From the NCBI RefSeq assembly GCF_007830175.1, contig NZ_VLKH01000013.1, positions 1-64,000 of the forward strand: a DNA stretch of 64,000 nucleotides, read 5' to 3'. The number at the start of each line of letters is the position of its first letter. Positions within the stretch are counted from its first letter, which is position 1. Origin of the DNA: Sedimentibacter saalensis (GTDB taxonomy: Bacteria; Bacillota; Clostridia; Tissierellales; Sedimentibacteraceae). The position numbers were made by a program, and so were the translations under genes. This document shows, piece by piece, positions 8,521 to 17,417 of this stretch. The notes under the pieces are model-generated. The model was given only the letters and a program-made list of their open reading frames with translations. It had not been told where the DNA came from and made no database searches.

Positions 8521-8620
8521 GAAAATACTTGAGAGTAAATTAATTTCTGATATTTCATGATTCTGTAATGTTTTTTTTGTGTTTTATTTTAAATTAATTT
8601 TCTCTCGTACAGGAGGGATT

Positions 8621-10195
8621 ATGTCTATAATAAGTGTAAAAAATTTGACTTTCAGCTATGAAACAAATTATGAAAATATTTTTGAAAATACGTCCTTTGA
8701 AATTGACACTGACTGGAAGCTTGGCTTCATAGGAAGAAACGGCAGAGGCAAAACAACTTTCTTGAATCTTTTGATGGGAAAATACAGCTACTCAGGAAGC
8801 ATAAGTGCTTCAACAAAATTTGATTACTTTCCTTTCGAAATAAACGGCAATGACAGCACATTGGAAAATGCAAGAAACATCATTGCTCCTTTCACCCGGT
8901 GGGAAAAAGAAATGCAAAGACTTATTACATCCGGTACGGACGGTGACATGGTACGATACGGTGAAATACTTGACTTATACTCTGAAAATGATGGATACAT
9001 CATTAATGAAATGATTGAAAAGGAACTAAACATGCTTCAAGTTGAAAGAGATGTTCTTTCAAGGCAGTTTTCAACATTAAGCAGCGGTGAAAAAACAAAG
9101 GTTATGCTTGCTTCACTGTTTCTTAAGAAAAATAATTTTCTATTGATTGATGAACCCACAAACCACCTGGACCTTGAGGGAAGAAACACAGTTTCTGAGT
9201 ATCTTAAAAACAAAAAAGGATTCATACTTGTATCCCACGACAGACACTTTCTTGACAGCGTTGTTGATCACATTCTATCCATAAATAAAGCATGCATAGA
9301 CATTCAAAAAGGTAATTTTTCAACGTGGCAATCAAATAAGGATTTAAGAGATAATTTTGAAATAAACGAAAACGAAAAGCTTGAAAAAGAAATTAAAAAT
9401 CTTGAAGTATCATCAAGGCGCACTGCTGGCTGGAGCGACAAGACAGAAAAGTCAAAGTTCGGAGAACCTGTGCCTGACAGAGGCTTTATAGGTCATAAAG
9501 CTGCCAAGATGATGAAAAGAGCAAAATCAATTGAGCACAGGAAAGAAAAATCCATTGAAAATAAGAAGCTCCTTCTTAAAAACATTGAAAGAAGCGATGA
9601 ATTAAAAATCATGCCGCTTAAATACCGCAAAAACACCCTCATAAATGTTGAAGGATTGTCCTTAAGTTATGAGGACAGAAAAATATTTGACAACATAAGC
9701 TTTCAGGCAGAGCATGAAGACAGAATTGCACTTCGCGGAAAAAACGGCAGCGGAAAATCTAGCATATTGAAAATCCTAACAGGAGAAAATAACAATTATT
9801 CAGGAACGGTAACTATGGGAAGCGGACTTGTAGTTTCATACGTTCCTCAGGACACAGGATTTTTAAGAGGTTCTTTAAAAAATTACTGCAGGGATGAAAA
9901 TATTGACGAAAGCATATTCAGAATGCTTCTTGACAAGCTTGATACCGGAAATGAAATATTCGAAAAAAATCTGGAACAATTAAGCGGAGGACAAAAGAAA
10001 AAAGTTCTCATTGCAAAAAGCCTTTCGCAAAGAGCTCACATTTATATATGGGATGAACCACTGAATTTTATTGATGTGAATTCACGAATGCAAATTGAGG
10101 AGCTCATTTTGAAGTACTGCCCTACAATGATTTTTGTGGAACATGATTTCATGTTCAATGAGAATGTTGCAAACAAAATTGTTAATTTAAGTTAA
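8621..10195 (+). CDS. ABC-F ATPase, Lsa/CplR-like ribosome protection type
   Basis: A 524-residue protein with two ATPase domains and no membrane segment. Domain 1 has Walker A GRNGRGKTT (38-46), signature LSSGEKTK and Walker B LLIDEPTNHLD. A charged linker follows (about 225-325). Domain 2 has GKNGSGKSS, LSGGQKKK and IWDEPLNFID. Lsa-type proteins share TDWKLGFIGRNGRGK and IYIWDEPLN almost word for word. Members bind the ribosomal E site and free it from lincosamides, streptogramin A and pleuromutilins. The start is set by AGGAGGG just before the ATG. It carries its own promoter, short upstream ORF and hairpin, as expected of an inducible resistance gene. Resistance is inferred, not shown. 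Confidence 0.88.
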   Translation: MSIISVKNLTFSYETNYENIFENTSFEIDTDWKLGFIGRNGRGKTTFLNLLMGKYSYSGSISASTKFDYFPFEINGNDSTLENARNIIAPFTRWEKEMQRLITSGTDGDMVRYGEILDLYSENDGYIINEMIEKELNMLQVERDVLSRQFSTLSSGEKTKVMLASLFLKKNNFLLIDEPTNHLDLEGRNTVSEYLKNKKGFILVSHDRHFLDSVVDHILSINKACIDIQKGNFSTWQSNKDLRDNFEINENEKLEKEIKNLEVSSRRTAGWSDKTEKSKFGEPVPDRGFIGHKAAKMMKRAKSIEHRKEKSIENKKLLLKNIERSDELKIMPLKYRKNTLINVEGLSLSYEDRKIFDNISFQAEHEDRIALRGKNGSGKSSILKILTGENNNYSGTVTMGSGLVVSYVPQDTGFLRGSLKNYCRDENIDESIFRMLLDKLDTGNEIFEKNLEQLSGGQKKKVLIAKSLSQRAHIYIWDEPLNFIDVNSRMQIEELILKYCPTMIFVEHDFMFNENVANKIVNLS

Positions 10196-10197
10196 AA

Positions 10198-10361
10198 AGT
10201 TGCTCCGCAACTCCGCTAGGGGGACCTATGTCCCCCTTCGGCGCAAAAAATACTAACGTATTTTTTGCTGAGCACCCCCCTTGACGGCAAGGGCGTCCCG
10301 CCCTTTGCAATCCCCGTTTTTAATATACTAGGAAAGAGAACTTTCCTAGTATATTAAAAAC
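10198..10361 (+). repeat. Structured multi-hairpin element, copy A
   Basis: About 165 bp with consecutive stem-loops: AGTTGC/GCAACT; GGGGGAC-CTAT-GTCCCCC closed by CCG/CGG; GCAAAAAATAC/GTATTTTTTGC; CTTG/CAAG; AAGGGCG-TCC-CGCCCTT; and a long final stem at 10314-10361. Copy B (27503-27665) has the same order and the same conserved single-stranded blocks, while most stems differ in sequence yet remain paired. No ORF is present. It could be a non-coding RNA or a non-autonomous mobile element. Confidence 0.75.
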
Positions 10362-10386
10362 GGCCCCAAAGGGGCCTTTTTATTAG
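10362..10386 (+). terminator. Terminator after the ABC-F gene / element A
   Basis: GGCCCC-AAA-GGGGCC followed by TTTTTATT on the plus strand, directly after copy A of the structured element. Confidence 0.8.
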
Positions 10387-10416
10387 TTTTATCGTGCGTT
10401 GTACTATGTTCTCACA

Positions 10417-12795
10417 TTATTTGAACGTAACTATTGTTACACCGTCTCCGCCTTCGTTGAACGAACCAAGCCTTGACTCTTTAACATGCTTGTGCTTTTT
10501 CAAAAATTGTGTTATACCTTCTCTTAAGATGCCCATTCCCTTGCCGTGAATGACTTGTATTTCGTTGAGATTTGACATGAACGCATCATCAAGGTACTTG
10601 TCAAGCTCCAAAAGCGCCTCGTCTAAGTTAAGTCCCCTTAAGTCTATTACAGGACTTATGGATGATGTTTTCAGTTTAACCATTCTTGTAGTGTTGTTTT
10701 TTTGTTTCACTTCCTCGTCAGATTTGATTTTTATCAAATCTGATTTCTTTACTTTCATTTTAATAAGGCCTATTTGTACCATTACATTTTGTTGATTGTC
10801 TGTATCAGAAATGACAAATCCCTTTTGATTGAGGCTTCTCACTGTTACGGCATCTCCATTTGATATGGGAGAATCCGTGTCGTATGTGTCTTCCTGGAAA
10901 ATCTGTTCTGTATACTGGTTTTCATCAAGTTCCTTTGATTTATCGTTCAGCGTCTGTCTAAGTTCATTTACCCTTCGGCTTTTGTCCTTATCCATCTCAA
11001 GGTTTAATTTCTTAAGTTCCTTAATGATTTCTGCAGCTTCTCTCTTGGCGTTTTCAACTATTTTTCTTGCCTCGTAATTTGCTTCATCAACAAGCTTTTC
11101 ACTTTTTTCAAGTGATTTTCTTTCCTTGGCCAGAAAGTCCGAGTGCTTTTTCCTGCTTTGCTCATCAAGTCTTTCAATTTCACGCCTTTTTTCTTCAATA
11201 TATACCCGGTTGTCTTCTATTTGCTTCAATGCATCTTCAAATTCAACCTTTTCAGTTTCAATGCTTTTCTTTGCTTTATCTATAATGTCATTACTCAAGC
11301 CAAGCTTTCTCGATATTTCAAAGGCATTAGATTTTCCCGGAACTCCTATTAACAGCTTGTATGTTGGACTTAATGTTTCAACATTAAATTCAACGCTTCC
11401 GTTTATGACTCCTACTGTGTTCAGGGCATATAGTTTAAGCTCGCTGTAGTGAGTTGTGGCAGCAGTTACAATATTTCTTTCGTGAAGAGTATCAAGAATT
11501 GATATGGCAAGAGCAGCACCTTCTGTAGGGTCTGTTCCTGCTCCAAGTTCGTCAAATAAAACAAAAGATTTTTCATCAACTTCTTTCATGATTTTCACTA
11601 TGTTTGTCATGTGGGAAGAAAATGTGCTCAGGCTCTGCTCAATGCTTTGCTCATCACCTATGTCCGCATAGACGGCGCTGAAAACTGATATTTCTGTTCC
11701 GTATTCCGCCGGAATATGAAGCCCTGCCATTCCCATGAGAGAAAATAACCCCAGTGTCTTAATAGATACTGTCTTTCCTCCTGTGTTAGGTCCTGTGATA
11801 ATGAGAGTCCTGAACTTATCCCCCAGCCATGCATCTATGGGAACAACAACTTTTGGGTCAATGAGAGGGTGTCTTCCTTTTTTTATTCTTATATAGCCTC
11901 TGTCATTTACCTTAGGCTCAACGGCATTTAAACTTATGGCATACTTTCCCTTTGCAAATATGAAATCAAGTTCTGTTAGAATTTCCTGGTTTATGAGCAT
12001 TTGTTCGCTTATTTCGCCTATTAATCCGCTCAGTTCAAGAAGTATTCTTTCAACTTCTTTCTTTTCTTCTATTTTTAGGTTAGAAATGTCATTTGTCATT
12101 TCTACCACTGCCATTGGTTCAATAAAAAGAGTGGAGCCTGTTGATGACTGGTCGTGGATTATTCCTCTCACCATGGATCTATATTCCTTGCGAACAGGAA
12201 TTACATATCTGTCATTTCTCATTGTCACTATGTTTTCCTGCAGGTATTTCTGCATGGCGGATGAATTCACAATGGTATTTATTTTATTTTTTATGGCGTT
12301 GTTTTTTATTTGTATTTCTCTTCTTATTCTTTTAAGCTCCGGGCTTGCATCATCTGCAATTTCCTCTTCACTTATAACCACGTGGTATATTTTGTCCTCT
12401 GTGTCCTTGTCTGTGAAAATTCCTTCGCACAGTTCTTCAAGGAGAGAATAGTTTCTTTCTTCCTTGTTGTTGAGGAGCACATAATTTTTTAAAAGCCTAG
12501 CAGCTCTTAATGTATCCGCGCAGTTAAGAAGCCCTCTTAGGGAAATTATTCCTCCCACGGCTCCCCTTCTTGCATATTCTTTTATATCTGATATTCCTCC
12601 TAATGGAGGATTTCCTTTTTCCATAATTATTGAAAGAGCCTGTGAAGTCTGATTTTGCTTAAACTTAACTGCCTCAACATCTGATGAAACATCCAGTTTT
12701 AAAACCTCTTTTTTTCCATTGGATGTTTCCGCATAATTTGAAAGCTTTTCAATAATCTTATCAAATTCCAATACTGATTTAGATTTTTGTTTCAT
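10417..12795 (-). CDS. mutS2: MutS2 family ATPase/endonuclease
   Basis: A 792-residue protein. It has a MutS-type core and clamp, an ATPase with Walker A GPNTGGKT (335-342), Walker B FVLFDELGAGTDPTEG and the H-loop TTHYSEL, then a long coiled coil (about 515-640) and a C-terminal Smr domain. The Smr domain carries DLRGLNLDEA and the nuclease-type HGKGMGILREG. MutS2 suppresses homologous recombination and, in Bacillus, rescues collided ribosomes (RqcU). Length is normal. The RBS is GAAGGGA. Confidence 0.96.
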   Translation of the reverse strand: MKQKSKSVLEFDKIIEKLSNYAETSNGKKEVLKLDVSSDVEAVKFKQNQTSQALSIIMEKGNPPLGGISDIKEYARRGAVGGIISLRGLLNCADTLRAARLLKNYVLLNNKEERNYSLLEELCEGIFTDKDTEDKIYHVVISEEEIADDASPELKRIRREIQIKNNAIKNKINTIVNSSAMQKYLQENIVTMRNDRYVIPVRKEYRSMVRGIIHDQSSTGSTLFIEPMAVVEMTNDISNLKIEEKKEVERILLELSGLIGEISEQMLINQEILTELDFIFAKGKYAISLNAVEPKVNDRGYIRIKKGRHPLIDPKVVVPIDAWLGDKFRTLIITGPNTGGKTVSIKTLGLFSLMGMAGLHIPAEYGTEISVFSAVYADIGDEQSIEQSLSTFSSHMTNIVKIMKEVDEKSFVLFDELGAGTDPTEGAALAISILDTLHERNIVTAATTHYSELKLYALNTVGVINGSVEFNVETLSPTYKLLIGVPGKSNAFEISRKLGLSNDIIDKAKKSIETEKVEFEDALKQIEDNRVYIEEKRREIERLDEQSRKKHSDFLAKERKSLEKSEKLVDEANYEARKIVENAKREAAEIIKELKKLNLEMDKDKSRRVNELRQTLNDKSKELDENQYTEQIFQEDTYDTDSPISNGDAVTVRSLNQKGFVISDTDNQQNVMVQIGLIKMKVKKSDLIKIKSDEEVKQKNNTTRMVKLKTSSISPVIDLRGLNLDEALLELDKYLDDAFMSNLNEIQVIHGKGMGILREGITQFLKKHKHVKESRLGSFNEGGDGVTIVTFK

Positions 12796-12811
12796 TTTTA
12801 ATCCCTTCTTT

Positions 12812-12915
12812 CTCCTAATTAAGAATTAAGAGTTAAGAATTAAGAATTATGGAAGGAATTTTGGTACCCAAAATTCCATCAATTAATTTTTCATTCTTAA
12901 TTATTCATTATTAAT
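12812..12915. repeat. AT-rich palindromic spacer element with terminator stem
   Basis: Arms built of repeated TTAAGAAT/ATTCTTAA units surround the hairpin GGAATTTTGG-TA-CCCAAAATTCC (about 12852-12875). The central stem may end transcription of the U32 gene. Similar arms around a different central stem are at 34428-34499, and partial arms at 26070-26098 and 38711-38745. Confidence 0.6.
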
Positions 12916-12917
12916 TT

Positions 12918-15098
12918 TTAAAGTATGTTCTTTAAATAGTGTCCTCTTGTAAAGCCATTCTCCTGAAGCACGTTTGATGTTTGAACACCGTTTATTTCGC
13001 AGTACATAGCATCAATTATTTCTTCAGGATCTTCAAGATACTTTGTGTCCACAAAGAAAAATTCAATTCCTGCACGTTCAAAATCATATACTTTTCCTAT
13101 GAGCGTCAATGGAACGCTGTTGTATATGTGGGTTAGTTTGTTTTCTCTTTCAATGTTAAAATAAACGCCTTTTCTGTCCTTAAGCATTATTTTTTCCCTG
13201 TACTCGCACTTGCTGCAGTCCTGAAGGTTTTTGCAGTTTTTAACCATTGACATTGGGCAGTTTTTCATAACCATGAGCTGCGCATATGCATGGGATACTA
13301 TTTCAGTCCTGAGAGTTGAATTCCGCGTGATGCTTTCCATGTCTTTTATGTTTGCTTCGATGGAAAATGTAATGCTTTCTGCTCCCTTACCCTTCAAAAG
13401 CTCCGCTGAAAATGAATTTATGATGTTGAAGAACGGTCCGCAGTGTATTTTTAAATTTGAGTTTTCCTTGAAGAAATAAAAACTTCCGGGATTGTTAACA
13501 CATACACCGTCAAAAATTCCCTCATAAATCTTCATGTTTTTGTCGAACTGAGCATATTCCGATTTTGAAACTATGTTTGGTATCCAGAGGTATTTTTCTT
13601 CAACTTCAATTGTCTTTGCCATTTCCATGTCAAGATTGTATGGAACATAAACTCTTTTTACCTTCATGTTGTCTATGAATTCTATTTCGTTGTTGTGATT
13701 TATTTTCAGACTTATTTTTGCCCTTGCATCATTTTTGTTTTTCTCAAAGTCGAACACTCTGCTCAGTGGTATGTTTCCTGCTTCTTTTCTTGAATAAACA
13801 ACGGCTCCCTTTTCATAAAGAAGTTCAGTAGCTTCTCTTCTAAGCTGATTCAATGTGCTTTTTCTTAAGAACACATTTTCGTCACTGGCAATGTCTAGTT
13901 TTTCTAACTCATATATTGTACTTCCCAGTTTTCCCAACTGTTCCTTTATTATTTCTTCTGTGGCAGGATTTTTAATGCTTGTTTCGCAAACTTCGCTGCT
14001 TTTCACAACAACTTCATTTTCCCCGTCTGTTGCAGTAAGTACAGCCTGCTCTCCAACCTTAAGTGAAATAGCAAATTTCACTTTTTTCCTTCTGAATGAT
14101 GAAAATTCATGGGCAATGTCCTTTGTTTCTTCCTCAATATTTTCAATATCATCACCCTTAACGCCTGAACTTGTTCTTGCAAACATCTCATCGTCCTTTG
14201 ACGGTTTTAAATATCCATTTGTATATCCTCTTGAAAATGTTGATATTGCTTTTTTCTCAAGTTCACTGATGTCTGTCGTTTTGCCTGTCAGATGATTGTC
14301 TATAATCTCTCTGTAATATTCCACGACTGCAGAAGTGTATTCAGGTCCTTTCATGCGCCCTTCAATTTTAAATGTTTTTATGCCTGCATCAATTAATTCG
14401 CCTATTGACTGACCTGCATTGAAATCCTTCATGCTGAGTACAGGAATAGTTCCGAAGTCATGAAGTTCTTCCTTCTTTTCTTTGTCGTAAAAGCTGTAAT
14501 TAAGCCTGCAAGGCTGAGCACATTTTCCTCTGTTGCCGCTTCTGCCTCCTAAGAAGCTTGACATGTAGCACTGCCCTGAATAACACGCACAAAGTGCTCC
14601 GTGAATGAAAATTTCAAGGTCCACATTTGTGATATTAAGGGTTTCCTTAAGCTGGCTGATGGACAATTCTCTTGCCATTATGACTTTGTTAATGTTAAAG
14701 TCTTCAAAAAACTTCACTCCATATTCATCATAAATGGCCGCCTGTGTGCTCATGTTCACGCTTAAATCCGGAAGAAACTTATTTATTAGGTACAACAATC
14801 CAAGATCCTGCACTATTACAGCATCTGCATCAGAATCATGCAGAAAAGCTGCATAGTTTAGAGCATCTATCATTTCCGAATCTTTAAGTACTGTGTTCAT
14901 AGTTACATATACCTTCACACCCTTGTTGTGGGCATAGCGTATTATATGTTTCATTTCTTCGTTGTCAAAATTTTGTGAGTTTTGTCTTGCGTTGAATAGC
15001 TTTCCTCCAAGATACACTGAATCTGCTCCGCTGTTAACTGCGGCATAAAATGATTCCATGCTTCCTGCAGGTGCTAAAAGTTCAATTTGTTTTTTCAT
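12918..15098 (-). CDS. Peptidase U32 family protein, DUF3656/RlhA-like
   Basis: A 726-residue protein. Residues 1-~300 form the U32 TIM-barrel (ELLAPAGSMESFYAAVNSGADSVYLGG, then the iron-sulfur-type cysteines in GNRGKCAQPCRLNY). The rest includes a DUF3656-like middle and a second U32-related barrel with cysteine clusters (NCPMSMVKNCKNLQDCSKCEY). The length fits the RlhA group; E. coli RlhA hydroxylates C2501 of 23S rRNA using prephenate-derived intermediates. Collagenase-type activity, the older annotation, is less likely. The RBS is AGGAGAAAGC. It follows the zapA-like gene but a terminator stands between them. Confidence 0.85.
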   Translation of the reverse strand: MKKQIELLAPAGSMESFYAAVNSGADSVYLGGKLFNARQNSQNFDNEEMKHIIRYAHNKGVKVYVTMNTVLKDSEMIDALNYAAFLHDSDADAVIVQDLGLLYLINKFLPDLSVNMSTQAAIYDEYGVKFFEDFNINKVIMARELSISQLKETLNITNVDLEIFIHGALCACYSGQCYMSSFLGGRSGNRGKCAQPCRLNYSFYDKEKKEELHDFGTIPVLSMKDFNAGQSIGELIDAGIKTFKIEGRMKGPEYTSAVVEYYREIIDNHLTGKTTDISELEKKAISTFSRGYTNGYLKPSKDDEMFARTSSGVKGDDIENIEEETKDIAHEFSSFRRKKVKFAISLKVGEQAVLTATDGENEVVVKSSEVCETSIKNPATEEIIKEQLGKLGSTIYELEKLDIASDENVFLRKSTLNQLRREATELLYEKGAVVYSRKEAGNIPLSRVFDFEKNKNDARAKISLKINHNNEIEFIDNMKVKRVYVPYNLDMEMAKTIEVEEKYLWIPNIVSKSEYAQFDKNMKIYEGIFDGVCVNNPGSFYFFKENSNLKIHCGPFFNIINSFSAELLKGKGAESITFSIEANIKDMESITRNSTLRTEIVSHAYAQLMVMKNCPMSMVKNCKNLQDCSKCEYREKIMLKDRKGVYFNIERENKLTHIYNSVPLTLIGKVYDFERAGIEFFFVDTKYLEDPEEIIDAMYCEINGVQTSNVLQENGFTRGHYLKNIL

Positions 15099-15114
15099 GC
15101 TTTCTCCTGTTTTT

Positions 15115-15138
15115 AAAAAGGAACGCTTCTGCGTTCCC
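15115..15138 (-). terminator. Terminator between the zapA-like gene and the U32 gene
   Basis: On the minus strand GGAACGC-AGAA-GCGTTCC is followed by TTTTTA. Confidence 0.8.
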
Positions 15139-15142
15139 CTGG

Positions 15143-16222
15143 TTAATTAGACGTTTCATCCTCTAGAAGTTCCATTAATTCTCTGTTGTCTTTCTTAAGC
15201 TTACTGATTTCAAGCTGATTCTGATAATTTTCTGTTTCCTTGCGATTTAACCTGTCCTGAAGTTCATTGATGCTGTTTATTAGGTTTTCCTTGTCGTTGT
15301 TTGTCATCAGCAGCTCTTCAAGGTATCTTTCCTTTTCATCGTTGATGTTTTCATATTTTTGCTTAAGCTCTTCAGTGCTCTTTTTAAGTTCTAAAATTGA
15401 CTTATCCTTGTTGTTAATAACTTCATCTTTTTCATTCAGCTTGTTTTGAAGCAGCGTGATTTTATTGTTCAATGTATCAATGTCGTTTTGCTTGGACTCT
15501 ATAATCATGTTCATTTTTTGCTGGTCGTCGCTGAAATTATAAATTTTCTGAGATTTGTCCTCAAGGTTTCCTTTAAGTTCCCTGATATTTTTTTCAAGCT
15601 GAACAACGTACTGTTCCCTTTCGTTCAGCTTCAGCTGAAGTTTTGAAATTCTTCCGTTTAAGCTGCTCTTGGTGTTGTTCATGAAATTTATTTCTTTTGT
15701 GAAATTTTCTCTTTCATTTTTAAGCTCTTCACATAGTTCATTAAGTTCTTCATTTTTGATTTTAAGCTCATTAATGAACATTTCGCTTTTTACAAGCTGC
15801 TGTTCCTGCTCTGAAAGTTTTTCCTGTAGTTTTGAAATCTGTGAATTCAGATATTCTCTGTCATTGTCCCTTGCAAGAAGTTTTTCTCTGTATCTTTCCT
15901 TTTCAAGCACAGCTTCAGAAGATTTTACAAATGCTTCGTCCTTTTCCTGCAGAGCCTTGATTTTTTCTTCCTTCAAAAGCTGTATTTCATCTTTGATTTC
16001 TTTTCTGTAGTCGCTTGCTTCCTTCGAAAGTTTAATATATTTATCAACAATCACAAATGAAGACAAAATCATCTTGTCTATTTCGTTGAAGCGTTTGTTT
16101 GCATTTGCTATTGAATTTATCTGGTCATTAAGGACTGTTTCTATATTTTTCACATATTCGGGACTTTCATCAGTTTTAACGTTGTATTTTTTATCACCTA
16201 TAACAATTTCTATTTTATTCAT
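15143..16222 (-). CDS. ZapA-like cell division protein with long coiled-coil extension
   Basis: A 359-residue protein. Residues 1-~95 match ZapA (KIEIVIGDKKYNVKTDESPEYVKNIETVLNDQINSI in overlapping parts, then MILSSFVIVDKYIKL), the factor that bundles FtsZ at the division ring. The remaining ~260 residues are almost continuous coiled coil, rich in E, K, L and N, with internally similar segments such as ISKLQLKLNEREQYV and ITLLQNKLNEKDEVI. Typical ZapA is ~85-110 residues plus a short coil, so this is an unusually long version. It is inferred to act as a long tether or bundler at the septum. The RBS is AAGGGGAT. Confidence 0.8.
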   Translation of the reverse strand: MNKIEIVIGDKKYNVKTDESPEYVKNIETVLNDQINSIANANKRFNEIDKMILSSFVIVDKYIKLSKEASDYRKEIKDEIQLLKEEKIKALQEKDEAFVKSSEAVLEKERYREKLLARDNDREYLNSQISKLQEKLSEQEQQLVKSEMFINELKIKNEELNELCEELKNERENFTKEINFMNNTKSSLNGRISKLQLKLNEREQYVVQLEKNIRELKGNLEDKSQKIYNFSDDQQKMNMIIESKQNDIDTLNNKITLLQNKLNEKDEVINNKDKSILELKKSTEELKQKYENINDEKERYLEELLMTNNDKENLINSINELQDRLNRKETENYQNQLEISKLKKDNRELMELLEDETSN

Positions 16223-16413
16223 ATAATCAAATCCCCTTTATATTATTTTCTTTTGATTCTGAATAATAACGGAATGACTAACATTTATTTAAAATTTCCG
16301 AATTTACTTCAATTATATATTAATATTAATGTAAAACACTTAAAATTTCAATAGCAAATAATACTTTTTGGTTATTTTTTAATTTTTTCGGCAAAATGTA
16401 AACTTTTCCGTGA

Positions 16414-16441
16414 TTGACATTCATTTTTGCGTGTATATATA
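16414..16441 (+). promoter_or_regulatory. Promoter of the nqr operon
   Basis: TTGACA (16414-16419), about 16 bp spacer, TATATA (16436-16441). It lies ~25 bp upstream of the nqrB start codon. Confidence 0.6.
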
Positions 16442-16466
16442 TAGTATTGATATTTCGGAGGTGATT

Positions 16467-17417
16467 ATGATTTACAAAGATATTTTTAAAGTTCAGAAAA
16501 ATATGCGGGCTGTTCTTTTGTCCCTTGTGCCTATAGTGTTGTTTTCAATCTATATTTATGGACAAAGAGTTCTTGTTTTATTGATACTTGTGACAACTAT
16601 TGGAACAGCTGCAGAGTATATGTGGGAAAAGCACTATGGCAGCAAAGCATCTGAAGCCGTGTTTGTCACATGCATTCTTTACACAATGACCCTGCCTCCG
16701 TCCATTCCCATGTGGATTGCAGCTATAGGAATTCTTTTCGGACTCTTTTTTGGTAAATTGTTTTTTGGAGGTTTTGGGCGCAATATTTTCAATCCGGCAC
16801 TTGTGGGTCGTGCCTTTATTTATGTCAATTTTCCCGAACCCATGACCATATCATGGAATGTGGCTTCTGGTTTTTTTCCCGGTGGATTTTCCTCTTATTT
16901 GACTCAAGAGATTGATGCAGTATCAAGTTCAACTCCAATGATAATGTTTAAAAATTCAGGAGCATTGGCTGATATTAAATCTCTTGTCCTTGGCACCATT
17001 CCAGGTGCAGCAGGAGAAACATGCAAAATTTTAATAATAATTTCAGCTTTATATTTAATTTACAAAAAGACTGCATCTCATGAAATAATGCTGGGCTCTG
17101 TGGCTGGTTTTAGCTTATTATCTATTGTCATGAAATTTGCAGGTGTACATGCAGCAAATCCCCTTTATGGTATGATGATGGGAGGATTTTTGTTTGGAAC
17201 CGTGTACATGGCGACTGATCCCATAAGCGCTGCAAAAACAAAGGCAGGAAAATGGATTTACGGTTTAATAATAGGTGCTGTGACCATACTCATAAGGAGC
17301 ATGTCTCTTTTTAACGGCGGAATGATGTTTGCAATATTAATAGGAAACACATTTGCCCCTATAATTGATTACTTTGTTAAAGAAGCAGAAAAAAAGAAAA
17401 AGGAGGCTGCAATATGA
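16467..17417 (+). CDS. nqrB: NqrB-like membrane subunit of an Na+-pumping NADH oxidoreductase
   Basis: A 316-residue protein with 8-10 membrane spans. NqrB-type signatures are FGGFGRNIFNPALVGRAF and YMATDPISAAKTKAGKWIYG, with MFAILIGNTFAPIIDYF at the end. The flavinylation-site region reads SSSTPM; Thr156 would be the covalent FMN site. NqrB in Vibrio is ~410 residues; this one lacks most of the N-terminal extension, so its length is nearer RnfD. The start is the ATG after CGGAGGTG; the longer reading starts inside the promoter. The stop overlaps nqrC by 4 bp. Confidence 0.88.
   Translation: MIYKDIFKVQKNMRAVLLSLVPIVLFSIYIYGQRVLVLLILVTTIGTAAEYMWEKHYGSKASEAVFVTCILYTMTLPPSIPMWIAAIGILFGLFFGKLFFGGFGRNIFNPALVGRAFIYVNFPEPMTISWNVASGFFPGGFSSYLTQEIDAVSSSTPMIMFKNSGALADIKSLVLGTIPGAAGETCKILIIISALYLIYKKTASHEIMLGSVAGFSLLSIVMKFAGVHAANPLYGMMMGGFLFGTVYMATDPISAAKTKAGKWIYGLIIGAVTILIRSMSLFNGGMMFAILIGNTFAPIIDYFVKEAEKKKKEAAI

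Noticed and set aside
12918-15098. A collagenase (older U32 annotation)
   Set aside because: The long form with DUF3656-like middle fits the RlhA group better, and the iron-sulfur cysteines suit a hydroxylase.
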